A DNA stretch of 38,498 bases from Micrococcales bacterium (GTDB lineage Bacteria > Actinomycetota > Actinomycetes > Actinomycetales > WQXJ01): contig WQXJ01000020.1 in assembly GCA_009784895.1 (NCBI GenBank), positions 1-38,498 of the forward strand, given 5' to 3'. Position 1 is the first letter of the stretch; every line of letters begins with the position of its first letter. The translations under genes and the position numbers were made by a program. This document shows, piece after piece, positions 1 to 7,700 of this stretch. The notes under the pieces are model-generated. The model did not search any database. It was not told the DNA's origin and saw only the letters and a program-made list of their open reading frames with translations.

Positions 1-165
1 AAGGCCCTGAGGCACTTGTTGATCCGGATGTTGACGGGGCAACGATGTGCCGTGCCTCTGCCGGCGACCACGATGCCGTACACAACTGCTGGAGTTATCC
101 ACAGCCCATGGCGTGACGCGTCTTGGCCGGGCAAGCTGGATGGATGAGCGCTCGCCGACCTCGGC
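1..165. other. Gene-free window edge with a single DnaA-box-like 9-mer
   Basis: I recognise no gene here. The plus-strand frame beginning at base 3 stays open to a stop near 112 and could be the tail of a gene lying left of the window, but its translation resembles nothing I know. The 9-mer TTATCCACA at 95-103 is a perfect match to the DnaA-box consensus. No second box is nearby, so it is not evidence for an origin. Confidence 0.3.
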
Positions 166-549
166 TCACTTGGGGCTGAGCACCGTGATGCCGAGCGCTT
201 GGCAGGCCTCGATCATTCGCATGTCGTAGGTGACAATGGCGTCGGCATTGAGATCGATCGCAGCGGCGATGTGCAGGGCGTCAAGGCTGCGCAGGGTTGG
301 ATGCGGCAGCAGCGCTGCCTGCCGGTAGGTCGAACGGTCAGGTGTGGCCAGATCGAAAAGTGCGAGGATCGCGGCCACGTCGCCGCCGGAAGCACCGACC
401 CGGACCGCGACGCGGCCCAATTCGGTCTCCAACAAATCACTGGAGACTGTCTGGTGCTTTGGATCGCCGAGTTCAGCAATGAGCGCAGCGCTTTCCGGCT
501 CAGATACCAGAAGTTTCACCGCAGCCGAGCTGTCGACGTAGCGTCGCAT
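166..549 (-). CDS. vapC: PIN-domain toxin, VapC family
   Basis: This 127-residue protein is a likely type II toxin. The VapC family are Mg-dependent RNases that cut tRNA or rRNA when freed from their antitoxin. The PIN acidic residues are visible: Asp6 in YVDSSA, Glu41 or Glu43 in LLETELGR, Asp90 in SLDALH and Asp109 in TYDMR. Length is normal for the family. The ATG shares one base with the TGA of the upstream antitoxin gene (TGATG), so the two are translated as a coupled pair. A second, unrelated-looking VapBC pair lies at 17.0-17.7 kb. The exact RNA target cannot be read from the sequence. Confidence 0.88.
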   Translation of the reverse strand: MRRYVDSSAAVKLLVSEPESAALIAELGDPKHQTVSSDLLETELGRVAVRVGASGGDVAAILALFDLATPDRSTYRQAALLPHPTLRSLDALHIAAAIDLNADAIVTYDMRMIEACQALGITVLSPK

Positions 550-803
550 CAGATTCGGTCCGCCCGCAGCTCATCGAGGATCTCTAAGGCCGGTGTGTCG
601 CCGGCCGGGTGGAGTGGAAAACCGTCAAATCCGCGTCTGGTGGCCGGCCGGGTGATGGGCAGGCGCGTCGGTTGTGACGCCGGAGTAAGCGATCCGATTG
701 GCGTCCCGTTGCTCGTCAAAGTGAACGACTCCCCAGCTCGGAGCCGTCGCATGATGTCTGCCGAGCTATTACGCAGTTCACGCTGCGAGATCACCGTCGT
801 CAT
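549..803 (-). CDS. vapB: Phd/YefM-type antitoxin of the VapBC pair
   Basis: This 84-residue protein fits a Phd/YefM antitoxin. The N-terminal half (SQRELRN, then GESFTLTSNGTPIGSL) has the usual DNA-binding and dimerising pattern. The C-terminal half is the expected toxin-wrapping tail. The frame is open upstream to 926, but I chose ATG 803 because the family start (M-TTVISQREL) falls there and a 15-bp palindrome lies just upstream. Its stop overlaps the toxin start by one base. Antitoxin and toxin normally bind together to their own operator to autoregulate. Confidence 0.82.
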   Translation of the reverse strand: MTTVISQRELRNSSADIMRRLRAGESFTLTSNGTPIGSLTPASQPTRLPITRPATRRGFDGFPLHPAGDTPALEILDELRADRI

Positions 804-827
804 GACGCTAGCGTAGCACAGTGCTAC
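804..827 (-). promoter_or_regulatory. vapBC operator palindrome and probable leaderless promoter
   Basis: GTAGCACAGTGCTAC at 813-827 is a perfect 7-bp inverted repeat around one central base, 9 nt upstream of the vapB ATG. On the minus strand TACGCT (814-809) fits the actinobacterial -10 pattern TANNNT. It ends six bases before the ATG, which would put the transcript start at or next to the start codon. The palindrome overlaps this -10, as expected for an autoregulatory VapBC operator. I see no convincing -35. Confidence 0.5.
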
Positions 828-889
828 CGGCCAGTCTGATCCCTTGGTGGACTGCCAAACGTATCCGCGAGCCGTGCTGGATTCAGTGG

Positions 890-1246
890 TCAGTCGTTGG
901 TGAGCGCGTTGCCGCTGGCGTCGCACTGCATGACCCGCTGGTAGGCCGACAGTTCAGTTTTGACGTCCTTAGACGGATCGGACTGCAACAGTTTGAATTG
1001 CAGCCGGCAATACTCCTGCCGCTCTGTTTGGCAGTCGGGAGTGAACGGCTGGCCGGTTTGCCCGCAGCCATTTTTGACCGCTTGGGACAGGGCGCTCCTG
1101 ACCTGGTCCAAGCTGACATCCTCGGCCTGACTGCAGGCGGCCAGCAGTAGCGCCGCGGCCGCCAGCGCCAAGCCGCGCCGAACCGCCAGGGGCACTGTTC
1201 CAGCACCCCTGGCGAGCGGTTTTTGGTCTTGACGGTCCCCGGACAC
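890..1246 (-). CDS. Small secreted lipoprotein of unknown function
   Basis: This encodes 118 residues from a GTG at 1246. A lipoprotein signal is clear: arginines, a hydrophobic run, then the lipobox LLAAC with Cys38 as the lipidated residue. An internal GTG at 1195 would give a more typical short signal peptide (MPLAVRRG), so the true start may be there. The mature part, about 80 residues, is polar and contains several Cys (CGQTGQPF, CQTERQEYC, MQCD), which could form disulfides outside the cell. I do not recognise the family. It lies downstream of the DUF4870 gene on the same strand with a 20-nt gap. Confidence 0.65.
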   Translation of the reverse strand: MSGDRQDQKPLARGAGTVPLAVRRGLALAAAALLLAACSQAEDVSLDQVRSALSQAVKNGCGQTGQPFTPDCQTERQEYCRLQFKLLQSDPSKDVKTELSAYQRVMQCDASGNALTND

Positions 1247-1266
1247 TGCGGACGGTGGGACCGGGT

Positions 1267-1854
1267 TTACTTGATGATCCGGAGGCTGATCGGATACCGG
1301 TAGGCCGTGCCCTTGTTGGCTGCCATGGCGCCCATGATGCCAAAGACCAGATTAGCGACAAAAATGGCGGGAAGCAGAATCCACATAACGAAAAAGAGAG
1401 GCGGGAAGATCAAGATGAGAAGGAACGAGACTATGCCAGCCGCAACAAAAGCAATGGCCACCGTGATCTGGAAGTTCAGGGCTTCTTTGGCTTGGTCATC
1501 GACAAAGCGACTCCGGGCTTTGAAAACTAGCCAGATGATCAGCGGGGCCACAAAGTTAGAGGGAATTCCGCCAGCGTGGGCCAGAGTGGCCCAAAGCCGT
1601 TCTTCGTCTGGCCGCAGCGGCGGAGCCTGACCAGCAGGCACACCAGGCGGTGGGTACTGCCCACCCTGCGGCGGGTAGGGCTGACCGGGCGGCGGCCCTT
1701 GGGGCGCAGGCGGCGGGTAGCCGGGCGCACCCTGTGGCGGGTACTGCCCACCAGGTGGTGGTCCCTGCGGCGGAGGCGGCGGCCCCTGCGGCGGCGGCCC
1801 CTGGGGAGGTGGCCCCTGCGGCGGAGGCGGCGGTGCCGGTGGGATGTTTGACAT
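1267..1854 (-). CDS. Proline-rich DUF4870 membrane protein
   Basis: This 195-residue protein has two parts. Residues 1 to about 80 are a low-complexity cytoplasmic tail of PPPQG/PPQG repeats, and the matching DNA at about 1640-1850 is internally repetitive. Residues 82-195 are a DUF4870 domain with the family's usual opening (DEERLWATLAHAGG), the segment FVDDQAKEALNFQ and about three membrane spans. GGAG lies six bases before the ATG. DUF4870 proteins are common small membrane proteins without an assigned function. The Pro/Gln tail is typical of actinobacterial versions and probably mediates protein contacts (inference). Confidence 0.85.
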   Translation of the reverse strand: MSNIPPAPPPPPQGPPPQGPPPQGPPPPPQGPPPGGQYPPQGAPGYPPPAPQGPPPGQPYPPQGGQYPPPGVPAGQAPPLRPDEERLWATLAHAGGIPSNFVAPLIIWLVFKARSRFVDDQAKEALNFQITVAIAFVAAGIVSFLLILIFPPLFFVMWILLPAIFVANLVFGIMGAMAANKGTAYRYPISLRIIK

Positions 1855-1941
1855 TGGATGCTCCTTGCGACTCTTCGGGCTAACCCCAGGAGCCTAACGC
1901 CAATGCAGGCCCCGGGTCTAGCAACCTGGTTGATCAGACGG

Positions 1942-4758
1942 CTACCTGAGACCGTGGCGCAGGCGGCTGGCCTGCTCCTGGGTAGCAAATTGGCGGTAAC
2001 GCGGCAAGAACTTGTCCCAGTCAATGGCGTGGGCGTCGATCTCCGGGCCGTCAATGCAGGCGTGTTTACGCACCAGCCGGTCACCTTCGATTACGGGCAC
2101 CATACAGGCCCCGCACATGCCTGTGGCGTCAACCATAATCGAGTTCAGCGAGGCCACAGTCTTGACCTCAAAACCCCTGGTCAAGTCGGCCACCGCCCGC
2201 ATCATCACAGCCGGCCCAATGGCGATGACTTCGCCGATGCCGGCGCCTGAGCCAGTCTTGGCCGCCTTCAGTAGGTCTTCGAGTGGGTTGGTGACGAAAC
2301 CCTCGACCCCGAAGGAGCCGTCATTGGTGGTGTAGATGACCTCAAGCAGATCACCGAATTCGGCCCGTAGCGATTCGATTCGTTCTTCTGCTCCATCCCA
2401 GAACATCAGATCCTTGGTTCTGAAACCGGCGATTAGCACGCAGTGGTTACCCAGCCGCAGGTGTTCGCGCAAAATCGGGTAGACGGGAGGAAGACCCAGA
2501 CCACCGGCCACAAACACGACTCGGTCAGCGTCGTAGCGGTGCAGCTGCGACGGCTGGCCCAAGGGACCGGCCACCCCAGCCGCCGTTTCGCCCACCGCCA
2601 AGGCGTTGATCTGGTGCGAAGAGGTGCCAACCGCCTGGACCACCAAAGTGATGGTGCCAGCCTGGGCATCCCAATCGGCCAGGGTCAGCGGTATCAGCTC
2701 GCCGACTTCTGCCACCGGCAGCAGCCGGACAAACTGTCCAGCCTGGGCTGCCGCCGCGATCACCGGCGCGTGAATGACCAGCTCCTCGATGCCCTCAGAC
2801 AAATGGGTTTTGGCCAGGACAACCGCCCTGGCGGCACCGGTCTGGGAGTAGCGCCCGGCACTGGCCACCATGGCCTTGACCTGATCCAGCTCCAACTCCG
2901 GTAGGGCCTGGATCTCGCGGGCGGCACTTTGACCATCGCCGGCCGCCAAAATGGCGGTCGAACCGCCCCGCGCGGCATCGCCACCGGTGTAGACACCGGG
3001 AACTGAGGTTTCCTGCGACCCGTCGGCTTCCAGTTCGATTGAACCCCAGCTGGACACGGCCAAGCGCGGTTCAGAGTCCTTGATGATGGGGTTGGCTGAG
3101 TTACCTAAGGCCATGATCACCAGGTCAGTTGGCATATAGGTGGTCTCACCTGTGGCCACTGGCCGCCGCCGGCCAGAATCATCGGGTTCACCCAGCTCCA
3201 TGATGCCAACCGTGGCCCCGGTCACAAACGAAGTCGCCTCGTCGCCATGGAACTCAGTCGGCGCGCGCAGCGTCGCCACTATGACGCCTTCTTCGATGGC
3301 GTGTTCAAGTTCCTCGACCCTGGCCGGCATCTCGGCTTTGGTGCGGCGGTAGACAATCTGAACGTGGCCGCCCAGCCGGCGGGCGGTGCGGGCCGCATCC
3401 ATAGCGGTGTTGCCACCGCCAATCACCATGATCTCTTTACCGGCTACGGCCGGCAAAGGTGTCTCGGTGTCATCGCTGGCCGCGCCCATCAAATTGACCC
3501 GGGTCAAGAACTCATTGGCAGACATCACGCCAACCAGGTGTTCGCCCGGCACGTTCATGAACTTGGGCAGCCCGGCGCCGGAACCAACAAAGATCTTCCA
3601 AAAACCGGCCTGGGCCAATTGCTCCAGGGTGGCGGTCTTGCCCACCACAAAGTTGGTCACAAACCGCCCACCGAGCAGGCGGATCTTCTCAACGACATCG
3701 TCGATCAGGGCGTTGGGCAAACGGAACTCGGGGATGCCGTAGCGCAGCACGCCGCCCAGTTCGTGGAAGGCCTCGAATACCGTCACCGGGAAACCGTCGC
3801 GGGCCAGTAGGTAGGCCGCGATCAAACCGGATGGACCCGAACCGACAATGCCGACAGGCGGTTTGGTGGCGACCTGCCACGGGTCGGAGACACCGGCGAA
3901 ACGCTCGGCGTTGGCGTTGGGGTGGACCTGCTTGTCCCATTCAGCTAAGAACCATTCGACCTGACCAATGGTCATGGCGGTCTTATGCAAGCAAACGCCC
4001 TGGCACTGTAGTTCTTGCGGGCAAACCCGGCCGGTCACATTGGGCAGCGGATTGGCCTGCTCAAGCATTTTGACCGCCTGGTCAAACCGGCCCTCGCCAA
4101 TTAGCCCAAACATCTCCGGAATGTCAATTTTGACCGGGCAACCCCCCACCGGGTCGCGTTTGCCGGTAATCAGCTCGCCAATGACGCAGTTCTTTTCAGC
4201 GCATTGTTTGTCCCGCAGCGCCTCTAGCCACACGAACAGCTCGCATTCACGCAGCGTGAAACCTAGGGCCTGGTAACCCAAGTAGCCGGTGTTGACCAGG
4301 GATGAATCCTTGACCCGTTCTTCCGGTGGGCGGATGTAGGGCGGAATGGCGTTATTGGCCGGCCACTGCTCGCTTAGTCCATCGAACATGGGGTAGCGGT
4401 CAGATAGGTGGCTATCCAAACCCCGGATAAAGGCCCGTTTCTTGCCCACCGGCAAATTCCACAAGAACCGCAGCATGACGGTCGCGACATCGCCGCCAGC
4501 CAGCAGCATGTCCCAGATCCGCAAGGTCAGTTCCTTGGAAATGTCGCGCTGCTTGAACTCCCAAGCCACCGCCGCCATGCCCTGCTCCAGGAAGACATTG
4601 CGGAAAGCCCGCGGCTCAACGGCCAGAGCCTGTTCCAGCACCGTCACCTGGTTGCGGAATTGGCGCACCTGCGGGCTGGCACCGAGCTCGTCCAGCGCCG
4701 CCCGGTCAGCCTCAAGCTCGGCCCGGGCTGTTTCCCAGCGTTGAATCTGGTCGCTCAC
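1942..4758 (-). CDS. Fused NfnB-NfnA NADPH:ferredoxin oxidoreductase with extra N-terminal domain
   Basis: This 938-residue flavoprotein combines two Nfn subunits. Residues 1 to about 175 are a helical region not found in ordinary NfnB/GltD. Next come cysteines for two 4Fe-4S clusters (CAEKNC near 186-191, GGCPVKIDIPE near 205, CPQELQCQGVC near 246-256), the FAD site GIVGSGPSG (303-311) and the second dinucleotide site VIGGGNTAMDAA (445-456). From about 640 there is a ferredoxin-reductase-like NfnA half ending in a 2Fe-2S motif (GMCGAC near 880, a further Cys near 901). Nfn enzymes bifurcate electrons between NADPH, NADH and ferredoxin. I chose GTG 4758 because GGAG lies 8 nt upstream and the start forms a GTGA overlap with the PFOR stop. 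It should pass PFOR-derived electrons to NADP. A ferredoxin-dependent sulfide dehydrogenase or GltA-like role is less likely. Confidence 0.85.
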   Translation of the reverse strand: MSDQIQRWETARAELEADRAALDELGASPQVRQFRNQVTVLEQALAVEPRAFRNVFLEQGMAAVAWEFKQRDISKELTLRIWDMLLAGGDVATVMLRFLWNLPVGKKRAFIRGLDSHLSDRYPMFDGLSEQWPANNAIPPYIRPPEERVKDSSLVNTGYLGYQALGFTLRECELFVWLEALRDKQCAEKNCVIGELITGKRDPVGGCPVKIDIPEMFGLIGEGRFDQAVKMLEQANPLPNVTGRVCPQELQCQGVCLHKTAMTIGQVEWFLAEWDKQVHPNANAERFAGVSDPWQVATKPPVGIVGSGPSGLIAAYLLARDGFPVTVFEAFHELGGVLRYGIPEFRLPNALIDDVVEKIRLLGGRFVTNFVVGKTATLEQLAQAGFWKIFVGSGAGLPKFMNVPGEHLVGVMSANEFLTRVNLMGAASDDTETPLPAVAGKEIMVIGGGNTAMDAARTARRLGGHVQIVYRRTKAEMPARVEELEHAIEEGVIVATLRAPTEFHGDEATSFVTGATVGIMELGEPDDSGRRRPVATGETTYMPTDLVIMALGNSANPIIKDSEPRLAVSSWGSIELEADGSQETSVPGVYTGGDAARGGSTAILAAGDGQSAAREIQALPELELDQVKAMVASAGRYSQTGAARAVVLAKTHLSEGIEELVIHAPVIAAAAQAGQFVRLLPVAEVGELIPLTLADWDAQAGTITLVVQAVGTSSHQINALAVGETAAGVAGPLGQPSQLHRYDADRVVFVAGGLGLPPVYPILREHLRLGNHCVLIAGFRTKDLMFWDGAEERIESLRAEFGDLLEVIYTTNDGSFGVEGFVTNPLEDLLKAAKTGSGAGIGEVIAIGPAVMMRAVADLTRGFEVKTVASLNSIMVDATGMCGACMVPVIEGDRLVRKHACIDGPEIDAHAIDWDKFLPRYRQFATQEQASRLRHGLR

Positions 4759-7700
4759 TGGATGATCTCCGCATCGCAATTGGCTTTGACCCGCTTGATA
4801 CGCCGCGCCATTTCTGCGTCGATCACCACCGAGTCGATTGCGCCTTCAATCATTCGGCCCACTATTTGCGGTGCACCGTCGACCAAAATGGTGGTCTTCT
4901 CGAATAGCGCTGGCAGCTCCTGGTAGCAGGTGGCGCAGTCGTTGCATTTGGGCAGGTCAGCCGGATCGAGCCAAACCGGGTAGTCGCATGGGCTGGTCCC
5001 GTCCGATGCCGGTGCCTCAGCGCCCGGGCCAGGGCCAGCTGGTGCGGCTTGGGCGGGGCTGCCAACCCCGATCGAGGCGGCTAGCCCAGTAGTTGGAGCG
5101 GCCGAGGAAGTGGCCAGGTCAGCCATGGCCGCCGCGATCTGGTCGAGCGACTGCTCGCGCGCGTCCAAGGCCTCGCTGTACTGGGCCTCAAGGGCTTTGA
5201 CATGGGCCAGGTGCTCGGCGTTGGCCAGGGCTTGGTCGCGTCCGGCCAGCAGCCGCAGCGTCAACCAGAAGCGCTTACGTTCCTCAACCAACTCGACCAT
5301 GGCTTCCGAAACCGCCACTTTGATCAGCCGTTGGCGCTTGTCGGTCGAGTAGATGAAGGCCACTTTGCCCAAGCGCTGGTCCGGCGGCAGTTCGATGAAT
5401 TCGGCCAGCGGAATGGCCTGTTCTTCGACCTCAGGGCGCAGTTTGGAGAACTGTTTGGCGAAGCGGATCTCACCTAAGGCGAAATCGGCCGGAGTCAAAG
5501 GCGCTTCGAGTAGCTGGGTCTTGCCCTCAGCATCGACATGCTGGATGTTGTGGCTGGCCCAGATCTGGTCCATAGCCGGGTTGCCGTCCAGGGACAACCG
5601 CTCCGGCAACGACTCGCCACGGGCCGGGTCGTGCACAAACATTGGCGCCATCCGCGATTCGACCGCGATCCGGCCGCGCTCGGCTGAGAGTTCCTCGCTG
5701 AAGCCGTTCTCCGTACCGCACGGGGTGAAGAGCTGGATCACTCCGGCGCCGCCTTGGTAGGCCAACAAACCGGCCGCGGCGGCAAAGAAGTGGCTGTGCA
5801 GAGCCGAACAAGTGGCGGCGACATAAACCGAAGGATGGAACAGGGCGATCAGCCCAAGCTCCTTGCGGGCCTCACGTTTGCCAGCATGAGCCTTGCCATA
5901 ACGAGCCAGGTCGGCATCTTGACCGGTGTAGCTAGCGGTCGAGGCCTGGCCACCAGTGTTGGAGTAACCACCGGTGTCCAGCACCACCGTCTTGATCGGA
6001 ACACCGTTAGCCAAGACCCGCGACAAGGCACCAAAGCCAATGTCATAGGCGGCACCGTCACCACTCATTGACACCAAGGCTGGCATCAGGGCCGCCTCGG
6101 CCGGGGTGAAGTCACGCCAATCCAATGTCGCCAGGGCGGCGGCCAGGTCCGGGGTGTAGGCGTCATCTAGCTCCGCCGCAGCCAGGCGGGTGGCCCTGAC
6201 CTCACCGACCAATTGGCTGGCCAAACCCTCGTAGATGCCGGCCGCCAGCGGCTGGGCGTCTTGGAACAGCGAATTCACCCACGGGTCGGGGTAGGGGTTG
6301 AACGGCATGGTCGAGGCGTAAACCGAAGAACAGCCGGTCGAATTGGCGTAGACCACCGGAGCCGGGCCGGCACCTGTGGGGCCGGCCTCGTAGTTGAACA
6401 AACACCGATCCAAGGTTTCGATCAGATTGGCGATGCGCTCAGCCCGCCCGGCTTGGTCAGCCTCCAGCCCATCAAGCTTGGCCTTGAGCTGATCAATCAG
6501 CTCGGTCAGCTTGGCCACATGCTGGCCGCGTTGGGCCTTGCCTTGGGCGTGGCAAATGGTTGAAATCAGGTGAATCGGTGTGACCTCACCACAACCACGG
6601 CAAGCCCCGTGGCCGCCGGTCATCGAATAGTAGGCCGTGTGGTCCAACAGCAGCCGCTTGAAGTCGCCCTCTTCCAGAGCCCCGGCCGTGAAGCGCTGCG
6701 GCGTATTGGGCAGGGCCGTCATCGCTTCGAAGCGAGCCTGGATCAAGTCAAGGATCGAGCCATCCTGGTCCACAGTGTGCAACACCCCTGGGCCACAAAC
6801 GTCAACGCATTGCATACAGCCGGTGCACTTCCAAGGATCGACTACCACCGAAAGCAGGCCACCGCTGCCGGCCCGCTCCTTCTCCATGGCATCGAAGAAC
6901 GGCCTGGTCCGGGCGACCGGGAAGGCGGCCAAGTGTTCGACCAGAGCATCGATGTGCTTGGCGATAAGTTGATCATCACCCAAGGCGCTGGCCGCCGGAC
7001 GCAAAATCTCAGGCCAAGTGCCGGCATCGGGCGTCTCCAGCAGCAGACGGCGCGCCTCCGCGCCCCAGGCGGGTACCAGGCCATCAAGCTTGGTCCTTTG
7101 GGCCGGCGGCGGCGCGATCGCGGCGATGGCGCTGGTTAGCAGGTCATGCAGCTCATGAACCGTGTTAGGGATGGCCGTATCAGGGCAAGCAATGGCGCAT
7201 TCGAGGCAGCCGGTACAGCCTTCAGGCGTGAATAGCGGCACCTCGCGGCGGAAAATGCCTTTATCTTTGCCGGCGCCAGTGGCCGGTGGCATAAACAACC
7301 CGGTGCCAGGAAGTACCGGGGTTTCGGCAATGGTGCCCTCTTTGAAAGGCGTGCCAACAGCAGTGTTGAAGTAGTCCGGGTCAAACAAGGCCTGAGGGCG
7401 CACCGCCGTGGCGGACAGAGACATGGCCGCACTCAAGGCCACAGTGCGCTGTTGGCGGCGCTCAGTGGCGGATTCAGCCGTCACCAGCTCGTCGTAGTTG
7501 ACCCGCTCGGTGGCCTCGCTGGCCGCTTCGATTACGGCCATATTGGAGTCGACAATGGCCTTGCCTTTGCGGCCAAACTTGTGGTCAATCTCGTGGCGAA
7601 CTTTGTCCATGACCTTGTCCAACGAACCGGCCTGTTCCAGAACCGCATCGACGTGACCAGCAATGGCACCAACGAAGGCGATGCCCATCATGCGGGTTTG

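Noticed and set aside
199-816. 205-codon plus-strand frame opposite the first VapBC pair
   Set aside because: It is antisense to two clear genes with intact PIN and Phd motifs; its own translation has no domain.
1539-2084. A 181-codon minus-strand frame over the proline-rich gene
   Set aside because: It is an Arg-rich shadow created by the repetitive GC-rich DNA of the DUF4870 protein tail.
4759-4779. ATG 4779 as start of the Nfn fusion
   Set aside because: The GTG at 4758 has GGAG at proper spacing and a 4-nt overlap with the PFOR stop, a junction type repeated throughout the window.
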